64,000 nt of DNA from positions 1-64,000 of the forward strand of contig JBFXDI010000003.1 of assembly GCA_050181295.1 (NCBI GenBank). The letters are read 5' to 3'. The notes under the pieces are model-generated. The model saw only the letters and a program-made list of their open reading frames with translations. It searched no databases and was not told the origin of the DNA. Below, piece by piece: positions 50,826-62,014 of this stretch. This DNA comes from JBFXDI01 sp050181295. GTDB lineage: Bacteria > Pseudomonadota > Alphaproteobacteria > Rhizobiales > Aestuariivirgaceae. Numbering within the stretch: position 1 is the first letter of the stretch; each line of letters opens with the position of its first letter. The translations under genes and the position numbers were made by a program.

Positions 50826-52973
50826 ATGTCGGAACGTGACGATATCGGAGGGGCGGCGCCTCGCCGCCCCGGTGCGCGAGGGCGCGCACCCTCCAGAACA
50901 GGGACGACTCCGCGCTGGATCTTCGCTCCGTTCCTTGCGGCGGTGCTGCTCATCGCGGTGGCGGCCGGCACGCGCGAGCTGGACCGGGCCTACCCGCCGC
51001 CGCTCGCCAACGCCGCGCCTGTGTCGGTGGAGGTGCGCGACCGGAACGGTGAGCTTCTTCGCGCCTTCGCCACGCCCGCCGGCCGCTGGCGGCTCAACGC
51101 GGATCTCGACCAGATCGACCCGCGCTTCGTCCGCATGCTGATCGCCTACGAGGACCGCCGCTTCTGGAACCATCACGGGATCGATCCGCTCGCCATGCTG
51201 CGCGCGGCGGGGCAGCTCCTGCGCCATGGCCGCATCGTCTCGGGCGGATCGACCATCACCATGCAGGTCGCGCGGCTGCTGGAAGGCCCCGCGCCACGCT
51301 CCTTCGGCGGCAAGTTCGCCCAGATGCTGCGCGCGCTCCAGATCGAGGCCCGGCTCTCCAAGCGGCAGATCCTGGAGCTCTATCTGACGCTCGCGCCCTA
51401 TGGCGGCAACCTGGAAGGCGTGGTTGCCGCCTCGCACGCCTGGCTCGGCAAGTCGCCCCGACAGCTTTCTCCCTCCGAAGCGGCGCTTCTCGTCTCGCTA
51501 CCGCAGACGCCCGAGCGCCGGCGGCCCGACCGCAATCCGGACGTCGCGCACAAGGCCCGGGATCGCGTCTTCGAGCGCATGGTTTATCTCGGCGTGCTGG
51601 ACGCCCGCGAGATCGCCGCCGCGCGGCTCGAGCGGCTGGAGCCGCGCCGTCGCGACCTGCCGGCCTCGGCGGCGCATCTGGCGCTCGACGTCGTTCGTCT
51701 CAAGCCCGAGGCGAGGCCCCAGCGGCTCACCATCGACCGGCAGCTTCAGGAGAAGCTCGAGGCCCTGGCTGCGGAACGCGGGAAAAACCTGCCGGACCGG
51801 CTCTCGCTCGCCATGCTGCTCGCCGACCACCACACGGGCGACATCCTCGCCTCCGTCGGCTCGCCGTCGGTGTTCGACGCCGGCCGCTGGGGTGAGATCG
51901 ACATGACGAAGGCGCGCCGCTCGCCCGGCTCGACGCTCAAGCCCTTCATCTACGGCCTTGCCTTCGAGCAGGGGCTGGTGCTGCCCGAGACGCAGATCGA
52001 GGACACGCCGCAGGATTTCTCCGGCTACAGGCCGACGAATTTCGATCTCACCTACCAGGGAACCGTGACCATCCGTCAGGCGCTGCAGCTTTCGCTCAAC
52101 GTGCCGGCGGTGGCGCTGCTCGAGGCGGTGGGACCGCAGCGGCTCCTTTCCCGGTTCGACCGCGCAGGTGTGGCCGCCGAAATGCCGAAGGAGGGCACGC
52201 CAGGGCTCGCCATCGGCCTCGGCGGGCTGGGCTTGAGCCTCCGCGACCTCGTGGGGCTCTACACGGCGCTGCCGCGCCTGGGAGAAGCGGTTCCGCTCTC
52301 GGACGGCATCGCGCGCACGACCTCGGAGCAGTCCGGAGCAGTGCTGCCGGAAATTCCCACCTGGTACGTCAACGACATCCTGCTCGGGACCCCGCCGCCC
52401 GACGGCGCGCGCCGAAGCGGCATCGCCTACAAGACGGGCACCTCCTATGGCTACCGCGATTCCTGGGCCATCGGCTATGACGGGCGCTACGTGCTCGGCG
52501 TCTGGGTCGGGAGGCCGGACGGCACCGCGGTTCCGGGACTGACGGGGCGGTCGCACGCCGCGCCTCTTCTGTTCGAGGCGTTCGCGCGGCTTCCCGGCAG
52601 GATTGCGCCCTTGCCCAAGGCGCCGGCCGGAGCGCTGCGGCTCCGGACGGCTGAGCTGCCGGCGGCGCTCCGGCGCTTCACGCCGCCGCGCCGTCTGGTG
52701 GCGGTGCGCAACGAGACACGGCCGCCCATGATCGTGCATCCGCCGCAGGGCGCCCGCATCGCGCTGGGCGAGGAGGAGGGAGCGCTTTCGCCGCTCGTGC
52801 TCAAGATCCAGGGCGGCCGCGCGCCCTATCGCTGGCTCGCCAACGGCCGGCCGTTCCCGGCGCTCGAACGGCGGCGCGAGACGCGCTGGCTGCCCGACGA
52901 GGCGGGCGCCTCGACGCTCACCGTCATCGATGCGGAAGGGCGTGCCGCGACGGTCACCGTCTACATCCAGTAG
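50826..52973 (+). CDS. pbpC: Penicillin-binding protein 1C
   Basis: A 715-residue bifunctional class A PBP with a short cytoplasmic Arg/Gly-rich segment and a transmembrane anchor (about residues 35-52). The GT51 glycosyltransferase domain shows YEDRRFWNHHGIDPLAM and GGSTITMQ. The transpeptidase domain has the nucleophile S369 in STLK, SLN and KTGTSYGYRD, and the C-terminal PBP1C-specific domain ends the protein. It polymerises and cross-links peptidoglycan. It is 25 bp after the alpha-2-macroglobulin gene, so co-transcription is very likely. Confidence 0.93.
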   Translation: MSERDDIGGAAPRRPGARGRAPSRTGTTPRWIFAPFLAAVLLIAVAAGTRELDRAYPPPLANAAPVSVEVRDRNGELLRAFATPAGRWRLNADLDQIDPRFVRMLIAYEDRRFWNHHGIDPLAMLRAAGQLLRHGRIVSGGSTITMQVARLLEGPAPRSFGGKFAQMLRALQIEARLSKRQILELYLTLAPYGGNLEGVVAASHAWLGKSPRQLSPSEAALLVSLPQTPERRRPDRNPDVAHKARDRVFERMVYLGVLDAREIAAARLERLEPRRRDLPASAAHLALDVVRLKPEARPQRLTIDRQLQEKLEALAAERGKNLPDRLSLAMLLADHHTGDILASVGSPSVFDAGRWGEIDMTKARRSPGSTLKPFIYGLAFEQGLVLPETQIEDTPQDFSGYRPTNFDLTYQGTVTIRQALQLSLNVPAVALLEAVGPQRLLSRFDRAGVAAEMPKEGTPGLAIGLGGLGLSLRDLVGLYTALPRLGEAVPLSDGIARTTSEQSGAVLPEIPTWYVNDILLGTPPPDGARRSGIAYKTGTSYGYRDSWAIGYDGRYVLGVWVGRPDGTAVPGLTGRSHAAPLLFEAFARLPGRIAPLPKAPAGALRLRTAELPAALRRFTPPRRLVAVRNETRPPMIVHPPQGARIALGEEEGALSPLVLKIQGGRAPYRWLANGRPFPALERRRETRWLPDEAGASTLTVIDAEGRAATVTVYIQ

Positions 52974-53096
52974 GCGCTGCGCAGCGCGCTCCGGGCGCGG
53001 CCAAGCTTAAAGAATCGAAGGCCATTTTGTTAAACTCTCCCTTAACCTTGCTGATTCATTGTCTTGAGCCGAAGCTAAGTTCGTGGAGTCCGGTTC

Positions 53097-54341
53097 ATGA
53101 CCAAGTTCGTCAGCCCCTGCGTACGGCACAGCCTGCGTTTCGCGCTACTCGCCGGCTTCGCGCTCGGCCTCTCCGCCTGTTCTACCTCCTTCGACCGGTT
53201 CTCCGACTATCCGGACGTGAACACGTCCTCGCTGCCGGACAACGAGTCGTCCGACAACCAGGTGCAGTCGCGGCCGATCGAGCGCGCCTCGATCGAGCCG
53301 AACAAGCCGTCGTGGCAGAACGGCTACCAGCGCCAGAACGGCTACCAGCAGAACAGCTATCAGCAGAACAACAACCAGCAGGGCTACCAGAACCGGAGCG
53401 CGATGCGCGAGGGCGGCACGATCGTCGTGCAGCCGGGCCAGACACTCTATTCGATCGCGCGTGCCAACAACATCAGCCCCAACGAGCTGGCGTCGATGAA
53501 CCAGCTTCCGCCGCCCTACGCCCTGAGCCCCGGCATGCGGCTCAGGGTGCCCAATCCCGATGCCACTGCGCAGGCCCACCAGCCGCAGCGCGTGCAGGCG
53601 GCCAACGCGCCCGTGCCGTCGCGCGATTTCGGTCAGTCCGGCACGCACACCGTACGGTCGGGTGAGACCCTCTTCGCGGTCGGCCGCACCTACAACATGA
53701 ACCCCTACACCATCGCTGAATACAACCAGCTGTCGAAACCCTACGCGCTGAGCGCGGGCCAGCGGCTTCGCATTCCGGGCCAGGCAAGCGCGCAGAACGC
53801 GATGCAAGCGCCGCAAGCCCAGCAGGCGCAGCAGAACACGCTGCAGCTTCCCGCCCAGCAGCAGGCCGCTGCACAGCAGGAAGTCGTCCAGCCGCCCGTG
53901 CAGCAGCAGGCGCCGCGGCAGCAGCAGGCGGCGGTCGAGGAGCAGGCCGCGAGCACATTCCGCTGGCCGGTCAAGGGCCGCATCATCTCGAGCTACGGGC
54001 AGAAGCCCAACGGATTGCGGAATGAAGGCATCAACATTTCCGTTCCGGAAGGCACCAGCATCCGCGCTTCCGAGTCCGGCGTCGTCGCCTATGCCGGCAA
54101 CGAGCTGAAAGGTTACGGCAATCTTGTCCTCATCCGCCACGAGGGCGGCTGGGTGACAGCCTACGCCCACGCAAAGGACATCCTGGTGAAGCGCGGCGAC
54201 ACCGTGAAGCGGGGCGACGTGATCGCGCGGGCCGGCCAGACCGGCTCGGTCACCAGCCCGCAGCTCCACTTCGAGCTTCGCAAGGGCGCGACTGCCGTCG
54301 ACCCGATGCGGCACATGGGTTCGGACCAGGCGATGAACTGA
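53097..54341 (+). CDS. NlpD-like LysM/LytM lipoprotein
   Basis: A 414-residue outer-membrane lipoprotein candidate: lipobox LSAC with C28, then a Gln/Asn/Tyr-rich linker (about 80-105). Two LysM domains bind peptidoglycan (about 105-150 and 183-225), followed by a Gln-rich spacer and a LytM (M23) domain (about 290-405). The first two zinc ligands of M23 are replaced (NEGIN at 309-313 instead of HxGxD), while YAHAKD and LHFEL remain. This is the degenerate pattern of NlpD, an amidase activator in cell division, not an active peptidase. Confidence 0.87.
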   Translation: MTKFVSPCVRHSLRFALLAGFALGLSACSTSFDRFSDYPDVNTSSLPDNESSDNQVQSRPIERASIEPNKPSWQNGYQRQNGYQQNSYQQNNNQQGYQNRSAMREGGTIVVQPGQTLYSIARANNISPNELASMNQLPPPYALSPGMRLRVPNPDATAQAHQPQRVQAANAPVPSRDFGQSGTHTVRSGETLFAVGRTYNMNPYTIAEYNQLSKPYALSAGQRLRIPGQASAQNAMQAPQAQQAQQNTLQLPAQQQAAAQQEVVQPPVQQQAPRQQQAAVEEQAASTFRWPVKGRIISSYGQKPNGLRNEGINISVPEGTSIRASESGVVAYAGNELKGYGNLVLIRHEGGWVTAYAHAKDILVKRGDTVKRGDVIARAGQTGSVTSPQLHFELRKGATAVDPMRHMGSDQAMN

Positions 54342-54461
54342 GCCTGGTCGACCGAGGAACAATCGAAGGAATGGCCGGCTCTCCGCGACCCGGCCATTCT
54401 CTTTTCGTCCGAAGCCTGATAAGCCGGCCTCCGCGACAATTCAGAATTGGCGGGGATAGAC

Positions 54462-55124
54462 ATGATCACGGTCTGGGGCAGGCGCTCCTCCATCAATGTG
54501 CAGAAGGTGCTCTGGGCGCTTGGCGAGGCGGGCGTCAAGTTCGAGCGCGAGACGGTCGGCGGATCCTTCGGCGGCAACGACACGAAGGAGTACAAGAAGC
54601 TCAACCCCATGGGGCTCATCCCCGTCGTCAAGGACGGCACGCTGGTGCTGTTCGAGTCGAACGCCATCCTGCGCTACGCGGCGCGCCGTTACGGGCGCGG
54701 CACGCTCCTGCCGCGGGGCTACCGGGCACTCGGGCTTGCGGAGCGCTGGGTCGAGTGGACCCAGAGCACCATCGCCCCGCCCGTCGGGACCGTGTTCTGG
54801 AACAAGGTGCGGGTGGCGCCCGAGGAGAGCGACGCCAAGGCGATCGCACAGGCAGCCAAGCAGGCGGCCGCCGCATGGCGCATCGCCAACAAGCTCCTCG
54901 GCAAGAAGCCGTTCGTCACGGGGCGGCACTTCACCTATGGCGATATTCCGCTCGGCGCCTTCTACTGGCGTTACCGCAACCTCGAGGTGGACCGGCCCGC
55001 GCTGCCGAACCTCGAGCGCTGGTTCGAGCAGCTCGAGGAGCGCAAGGCCTTCCGCGACTGGGTGAAGGTGCCGATCGGCCGCAATCTCAAGGAATGGAAT
55101 GCCAACGAGAAGAAGCTGAAGTAG
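54462..55124 (+). CDS. Glutathione S-transferase family protein
   Basis: A 220-residue GST: N-terminal thioredoxin-fold domain (1-80) with the glutathione-site serine in RRSSINVQKVLW (about residues 6-17), the cis-Pro in MGLIPVV and the FESNAILRY motif, and an all-helical C-terminal domain. It would conjugate or reduce substrates with glutathione; the substrate is unknown. ATG 54462 was chosen; a TTG five codons upstream is also open. A strong terminator follows. Confidence 0.85.
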   Translation: MITVWGRRSSINVQKVLWALGEAGVKFERETVGGSFGGNDTKEYKKLNPMGLIPVVKDGTLVLFESNAILRYAARRYGRGTLLPRGYRALGLAERWVEWTQSTIAPPVGTVFWNKVRVAPEESDAKAIAQAAKQAAAAWRIANKLLGKKPFVTGRHFTYGDIPLGAFYWRYRNLEVDRPALPNLERWFEQLEERKAFRDWVKVPIGRNLKEWNANEKKLK

Positions 55125-55158
55125 CTTCGCTCTCTCGGTTGCACTGCACAGGCGTCAT

Positions 55159-55189
55159 TGGCCGGGCTTGACCCGGCCATCTTCTTTTT
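55159..55189 (+). terminator. Rho-independent terminator after the GST gene
   Basis: TGGCCGGG and CCCGGCCA form a perfect 8-bp stem around CTTGA, followed by TCTTCTTTTT. A second palindrome of the same type follows at 55204. The CCCGG stem is shared with hairpins elsewhere in the window. Confidence 0.7.
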
Positions 55190-55203
55190 CGAGCTGACAG
55201 AGG

Positions 55204-55227
55204 ATGCCCGGCTCGGAGGCCGGGCAT
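55204..55227. repeat. GC-rich palindrome (ATGCCCGGC type)
   Basis: ATGCCCGGC and GCCGGGCAT form a perfect 9-bp inverted repeat around TCGGAG, 17 bp before the end of the convergent DUF815 gene. It belongs to the CCCGGC palindrome family that recurs in this window. Confidence 0.6.
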
Positions 55228-55243
55228 GACGGGGTGTGGCCGG

Positions 55244-56110
55244 CTAAGAAAACTCCATCCTGACGCCGAGCCGTCCGGCGAGGTCCTGGATGTACTGCCA
55301 CGCGACGCGGCCGGAACGGCTGCCGCGCGTGGTCGACCATTCGATCGCTTCGCGCTTCAATTGTTCCTCGCCCACACCGAGCTTCAGGGCTTCCGCGTAG
55401 CCCCGGATCATGTCGAGGAACTCGTCCTGCGAGCAGTTGTGGAAGCCGAGCCACAGGCCGAAGCGGTCCGAAAGCGAGACCTTCTCCTGCACGGCGTCCG
55501 AGGGATTGATGGCGGTCGAGCGCTCGTTCTCCATCATCTCGCGCGGCAGCAGATGGCGTCGGTTCGAGGTGGCGTAGAAGACCATGTTGTCCGGTCGGCC
55601 TTCGATGCCGCCGTCCAGCGCGGCTTTCAGCGACTTGTAGGTCGTATCCTCGGCGTCGAAGGAGAGGTCGTCGCAGAAGACGATGAAGCGGTGGCCGGGC
55701 GCGCGCCTCACGAGGCCCATGAGCTCGGGCAGCGTCTCGATGTCCTCGCGGTGGATCTCCACGAGCTTCAGCTTGCCGCCGGCACGCGTGTTGACGTCGG
55801 CATGGGCGGCCTTGACGAGCGAGCTCTTGCCCATGCCGCGCGCACCCCAGAGGAGGGCGTTGTTGGCCGGCAGGCCGTTCGCGAAGCGCTCCGTGTTGTC
55901 GATCAGGATGTCGCGCACCCGGTCGATGCCCTTGAGCAGGCCGAGCGACACCCTGTTCACGCGGAGCACGGGCTCGGGACCCTTGGCGGGGTGCCAGACG
56001 AAGGCGTCGGCAGCATCCGGATCGAAGGCGCGCGGGGCAGGCGGGGCCAGGCGTTCCAGCGCCGACGCCATGCGTTCCAGAAGCGCCGAGAGATCGAGTT
56101 CGCTGCTCAT
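55244..56110 (-). CDS. DUF815 AAA+ family ATPase
   Basis: A 288-residue ATPase of the DUF815 family. Walker A GARGMGKSS lies at residues 89-97, Walker B FIVFCDDLSF at about 142-151, followed by the conserved NMVFYATSNRRHLLP. It is predicted to be a cytoplasmic AAA+ protein with unknown partner. ATG 56110 (MSSELDL) fits family starts. It is separated from trmFO by 115 bp on the same strand. Confidence 0.85.
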   Translation of the reverse strand: MSSELDLSALLERMASALERLAPPAPRAFDPDAADAFVWHPAKGPEPVLRVNRVSLGLLKGIDRVRDILIDNTERFANGLPANNALLWGARGMGKSSLVKAAHADVNTRAGGKLKLVEIHREDIETLPELMGLVRRAPGHRFIVFCDDLSFDAEDTTYKSLKAALDGGIEGRPDNMVFYATSNRRHLLPREMMENERSTAINPSDAVQEKVSLSDRFGLWLGFHNCSQDEFLDMIRGYAEALKLGVGEEQLKREAIEWSTTRGSRSGRVAWQYIQDLAGRLGVRMEFS

Positions 56111-56225
56111 GGCCGGACTTGAGCCCAGCGGGATTCGAAGCGCAAGCCAAGACCTATGCCGGCACGGCATTCCTGCGCCGTTTCTGCCGGAGGGCGTTCC
56201 TCGTTCGCCAGCGGGCGCGACCGGC

Positions 56226-57665
56226 TCAGGATGCGGCCCTCATACCGGCGAGCGGCTCGGGTCGCTGGAGCTCGTCATGCTCCAGCCAGGCGGCGAAATC
56301 CGCCTTGGCGCGCGCCGTATAGGCCATCTTCCTCGCCACCTGCTTGAGCTTGCCGCTCGGCCGCTTGCCGTCGGGGCCGGGCGGCACCGTCACAGGCGGC
56401 AAGAGCCCGAAGTTGATGTTCATGGGCTGGAACGATGATGACACGCCGTCGGTGGCAGGAATGTGCCCGCCTGTTATGTGGTTGAGGAGCGCGCCATGCG
56501 CGGTGGTTGCGGGTGGTGGCAGGAATGTCTCGTCCGCAATGTCTGCCGCCGCCATGCGTCCGGCAAGCAATCCCATGGCGGCACTTTCAACATAGCCTTC
56601 GACGCCCGTGATCTGGCCTGCGAAGCGCAACCGCGGGTCGGCCTTCAGACGCAGCATGCCGTCGAGCAGCGCCGGACTGTTCAGGAAGGTGTTGCGGTGA
56701 AGGCCGCCCAGACGCGCGAACTCGGCCTTCTCGAGGCCTGGGATGGACCGGAAGATCTCGGCCTGGGCCGCGTGCTTCAGCTTCGTCTGGAAGCCCACCA
56801 TGTTGTAGAGCGTGCCAAGCGCGTTGTCCTGCCTGAGCTGCACCACGGCGTAGGGCTTGACCTGCGGGTCGCGCGGGTTGGTGAGGCCGCGCGGCTTCAT
56901 CGGCCCGTGGCGCAGCGTTTCGGACCCACGCTCCGCCATCACCTCGATCGGCAGGCAGCCATCGAAATAGGGCGTCGACTTCTCCCATTCGTGGAAGTCG
57001 GTCTTCTCGCCGGCGAGCAGCGCAGCAATGAATGCTTCATACTGTGCCCGGTCGAGAGGGCAGTTGATGTAGTCGGCGCCCGTGCCGCCGGGGCCTGCCT
57101 TGTCGTAGCGGGACTGGTACCAGGCGACGGAGAAGTCGATCGAGGTCCGGTAGACAATGGGGGCGATGGCGTCGAAGAAGGCGAGGCCTTCCTCGCCGGT
57201 CAGCTTGCGAAGCGCGTCGCTGAGGGCGGGCGAGGTGAGGGGCCCCGTGGCGATGATGACGTTTCCCCAGGCAGGATCGGGCAGGCCCTCGACCTCGCCG
57301 CGCGCCACCTCGATCAGGGGATGTGCGGCGACGGCGCGCGTGATCTCGTCCGAGAAGCCGTCACGGTCCACCGCGAGCGCTCCGCCCGCGGGCAGTTTGT
57401 GGCGATCGGCGGCGGCGATGATCAGCGACCCCGCTTGCCGCATCTCCCAGTGGAGCAGCCCCACCGCGTTGGTGTCGGAATCGTCCGCCCGGAACGAGTT
57501 GGAGCAGACGAGCTCGGCCAGACCTTCGGTCTTGTGGGCATCGGTCATGCGAGTGGGCCGCATCTCGTGCAGCACCACCCGGCAGCCGCGGGAGGCCGCC
57601 TGCCAGGCGGCCTCGCAGCCGGCGAGACCGCCACCTATGACATGGATAGAAGAGGCATGCGTCAT
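56226..57665 (-). CDS. trmFO: Folate-dependent tRNA m5U54 methyltransferase TrmFO
   Basis: A 479-residue flavoprotein that uses methylenetetrahydrofolate to methylate U54 in the T-loop of tRNA. Landmarks are the FAD loop [12 protein letters not shown] (9-20), the catalytic cysteine region [33 protein letters not shown], and the C-terminal [13 protein letters not shown]. The start at 57665 puts the FAD loop at its usual place; upstream in-frame codons reach into the divergent promoter region shared with corA. Confidence 0.94.
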   Translation of the reverse strand: MTHASSIHVIGGGLAGCEAAWQAASRGCRVVLHEMRPTRMTDAHKTEGLAELVCSNSFRADDSDTNAVGLLHWEMRQAGSLIIAAADRHKLPAGGALAVDRDGFSDEITRAVAAHPLIEVARGEVEGLPDPAWGNVIIATGPLTSPALSDALRKLTGEEGLAFFDAIAPIVYRTSIDFSVAWYQSRYDKAGPGGTGADYINCPLDRAQYEAFIAALLAGEKTDFHEWEKSTPYFDGCLPIEVMAERGSETLRHGPMKPRGLTNPRDPQVKPYAVVQLRQDNALGTLYNMVGFQTKLKHAAQAEIFRSIPGLEKAEFARLGGLHRNTFLNSPALLDGMLRLKADPRLRFAGQITGVEGYVESAAMGLLAGRMAAADIADETFLPPPATTAHGALLNHITGGHIPATDGVSSSFQPMNINFGLLPPVTVPPGPDGKRPSGKLKQVARKMAYTARAKADFAAWLEHDELQRPEPLAGMRAAS

Positions 57666-57774
57666 GGCATCGCAATAGCCCCTCGGGGTCCGGAATTCCA
57701 TCCTTCTTGCGCTGTTCTTTGTCATATCCCGGAGCTAAGGTGCCGCCGCCGAAACGCAGAACGGAAAGCGTCAA

Positions 57775-58761
57775 ATGCTGCGTATCTACAGCTCATCGGG
57801 CGGAACCCTGAAAAGCGTCGACTGGAACGACGGCGTGCCGATCGGCCCGGATGTGCTGTGGATCGATCTCCTGGAGCCGACGGGGGAAGAGGAAAAGCGC
57901 GTCGAGGCGGCGCTCGGCATCGACATCCCGGTGCGCGAGAAGCTCGCCGAGATCGAAGTTTCCAGCCGGCTCTATGTGCAGAACGACGCCCGGTTCATGA
58001 CGGCGACCCTCATCACGCGAGCTGACAACGACAAGCCCGAATCCGATCCCGTCACCTTCATCCTGACCGGCAACCGGCTGGTCACGGTCCGCTACTGCGA
58101 GCCGCGCGCCTTCGACATCTTCTGCAAGCGGGCCGCCTTCTCGGGGACCACATGCCCAAAGTCGGGCGAGCAGGTGCTGATCGGGCTGCTGGAGGCGGTC
58201 GTGGACCGCGCGGCCGACCATCTCGAGCGCGTGGGAACCATCGTCACCGCCACCTCGCAGGAGGTCTTCGACGAGGCGCATATCCGCGAGCCGGCCCGCG
58301 ACTACAAAGGGCTCCTCGCCCGCATTGGCGCGGAGGGCGACTTCACGTCGAACGTGCGGGAGAGCCTCGTCTCCTTGGGGCGTCTTGTGGCTTTCCTCAA
58401 CGCCCTTGCGGAGCCCGTCAAGGGCAAGAGCGAGCAGCGTTCCCGCTCGGCGCACATCAAGACGCTGCAGCGCGACCTCCAGTCGCTCACCGATCATGCG
58501 AGTTTCCTGTCGGACAAGATCAGCTTCCTGCTCGAAGCGACGCTCGGCCTCGTGACGCTCGAACAGAACAACATCATCAAGGTGTTCTCGGTGGCGGCGG
58601 GCATCTTCCTGCCGCCCACGCTCATCGCCTCGATCTACGGCATGAACTTCCAGATCATGCCGGAGCTTGGATGGACGCTCGGCTATCCCTTTGCCATCGT
58701 GCTCATGGTCGCCTCGGCGGTCGTCCCCTGCATCTACTTCCGCCGCAAGGGCTGGCTGTAA
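57775..58761 (+). CDS. corA: CorA-family magnesium transporter
   Basis: A 328-residue CorA protein: a large N-terminal cytoplasmic domain (1-260) and two C-terminal transmembrane helices. The family signature YGMNF (about residue 287-291) lies at the end of the first helix and a basic RRKGWL tail follows the second. It should form a pentameric Mg2+ channel. It is divergent from trmFO with 109 bp between starts. Two hairpins of the CCCGGC/CCCGCA type follow. Confidence 0.9.
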   Translation: MLRIYSSSGGTLKSVDWNDGVPIGPDVLWIDLLEPTGEEEKRVEAALGIDIPVREKLAEIEVSSRLYVQNDARFMTATLITRADNDKPESDPVTFILTGNRLVTVRYCEPRAFDIFCKRAAFSGTTCPKSGEQVLIGLLEAVVDRAADHLERVGTIVTATSQEVFDEAHIREPARDYKGLLARIGAEGDFTSNVRESLVSLGRLVAFLNALAEPVKGKSEQRSRSAHIKTLQRDLQSLTDHASFLSDKISFLLEATLGLVTLEQNNIIKVFSVAAGIFLPPTLIASIYGMNFQIMPELGWTLGYPFAIVLMVASAVVPCIYFRRKGWL

Positions 58762-58779
58762 GGCATCCACATCCTTGTC

Positions 58780-58869
58780 ATGCCCGCACTCGTTGCGGGC
58801 ATCCATGAACAACGCTCTGGCAGAATCTGCCTCGGTGGTGTGCATGGGTTGCCGGGACAAGCCCGGCAA
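58780..58869. repeat. Two palindromic hairpins between corA and the LysR gene
   Basis: ATGCCCGCA-CTCGT-TGCGGGCAT (58780-58802) and TTGCCGGG-ACAAG-CCCGGCAA (58849-58869) are perfect 9-bp and 8-bp stems between convergent genes. Neither has a T run immediately after it. They probably terminate or protect both transcripts. Confidence 0.6.
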
Positions 58870-58889
58870 TGACAATGATAGTGCAGACT

Positions 58890-59801
58890 TCAGCTCGGCT
58901 GCTTGGCCTCCTCGAGCAGCCAGGAGTGGAAGAGCTTGGCGGCGTGCGTCATCTGCGCCTCGCGCGGGCGGATGAGATAGAAGGCGCGCTCGGAGGTGAG
59001 CGTCTCCGGGATCGGGCGCACGAGATCGCCCTGCGCGATGAAGTCCTCCGCCAGACGTCTTCCGCAAAGGGCGAAGCCTTCGCCGCGAAGCGCCGACTGG
59101 ATCAGCACCAGGTAACTGTCGAAGACGAGGCTCCGCTGCGTCGGCTCGCCCTCGACCCTATGCGTCTGGAAGAAGCTCTCCCAGGTCACCCAGTTGCGGT
59201 CGAACTTGGAGAGATGCAGGAGCGTTTCACTTAGGAGGTCGGCCGGCGAGCGGATCGTCCTGTCGCCGAGATATTTCGGCGCGCAGACCGGCCACAGTTC
59301 GTCGTCGAAGAGCCGTTCGGATTCGACCCCAGGCCACTCGCCGACGCCATAGCGGACCGCCAGATCGATGCCGGCCGCTGCAAGGTCATAGACCGGGGAG
59401 GCGGCCATCAGGCGAAGCTCGATCTCTGGATGGGCGGCGCGGAATTTTGCGATGCGCGCCATGAGCCAGTAGGAGGCGAAGGCGACCGAGGTCGCGACCG
59501 TGAGCTCGCCCGGGCCCCTCAGGCGCCGGATGTCGGCCGCCACGTTGGCGATGTGCTCGAGTCCCATGGAGACCGCCCGGTGCAGCCGCTCGCCCTCCCG
59601 CGTGAGCTTGAGGCCGCGCGCCTGGCGCTGGAATAGCGTGGTTCCGAGATGATCCTCGAGAAGCTGGATCTGGCGGCTCACCGCGGACTGGGTGACGGAC
59701 AGCTCATCCGCCGCGCGGGTGAAGTTCATGTGGCGGGCTGCTGCCTCGAACACGACCAGGCTGTTGGTCGGGGGCAGCGTGCGTCGCAGGGCGATGACCA
59801 T
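58890..59801 (-). CDS. LysR-family regulator (GcvA-like)
   Basis: A 303-residue LysR-type regulator. The winged helix-turn-helix is at about residues 18-75 (FTRAADELSVTQSAVSRQIQ) and the effector domain follows, with GcvA-like features (ELTVATSVAFASYWLM, AGIDLAVRYGVGEWPGVES). Such regulators usually control an adjacent divergent gene, but here the upstream neighbour hemB runs in the same direction and ends 119 bp away, so the target is not obvious. Confidence 0.88.
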   Translation of the reverse strand: MVIALRRTLPPTNSLVVFEAAARHMNFTRAADELSVTQSAVSRQIQLLEDHLGTTLFQRQARGLKLTREGERLHRAVSMGLEHIANVAADIRRLRGPGELTVATSVAFASYWLMARIAKFRAAHPEIELRLMAASPVYDLAAAGIDLAVRYGVGEWPGVESERLFDDELWPVCAPKYLGDRTIRSPADLLSETLLHLSKFDRNWVTWESFFQTHRVEGEPTQRSLVFDSYLVLIQSALRGEGFALCGRRLAEDFIAQGDLVRPIPETLTSERAFYLIRPREAQMTHAAKLFHSWLLEEAKQPS

Positions 59802-59919
59802 GTGCCGTCCTCATGCGGGTAACGCGGAGCCAGGCAAAATGCCCAGGAATTCAGGCTCTCGCTCCCAGGGGCCAGAGTTCAGCCTATATTGAATTGTAAT
59901 GGCTGGGGCGCAAGTGCGA

Positions 59920-61928
<2,009 letters not shown>

Positions 61929-62014
61929 AGAATCCCCGCTACTCCAACCCTTGACCCCGTTGCCCGGCGCCTTCTATCACGCGGACGAGCAGGCGGGAAA
62001 GCGGCAGAAAGCTT

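Noticed and set aside
46658..50971. A 1437-codon open frame on the minus strand opposite the alpha-2-macroglobulin gene
   Set aside because: Its composition (Arg/His/Gly-rich, no domain) is that of an antisense shadow caused by third-position G/C bias; the plus-strand frame has clear domains.
53030..53046. CtrA box (TTAA repeat) before the NlpD-like gene
   Set aside because: The spacer is 8 bases, not 7, so it does not fit the CtrA consensus.
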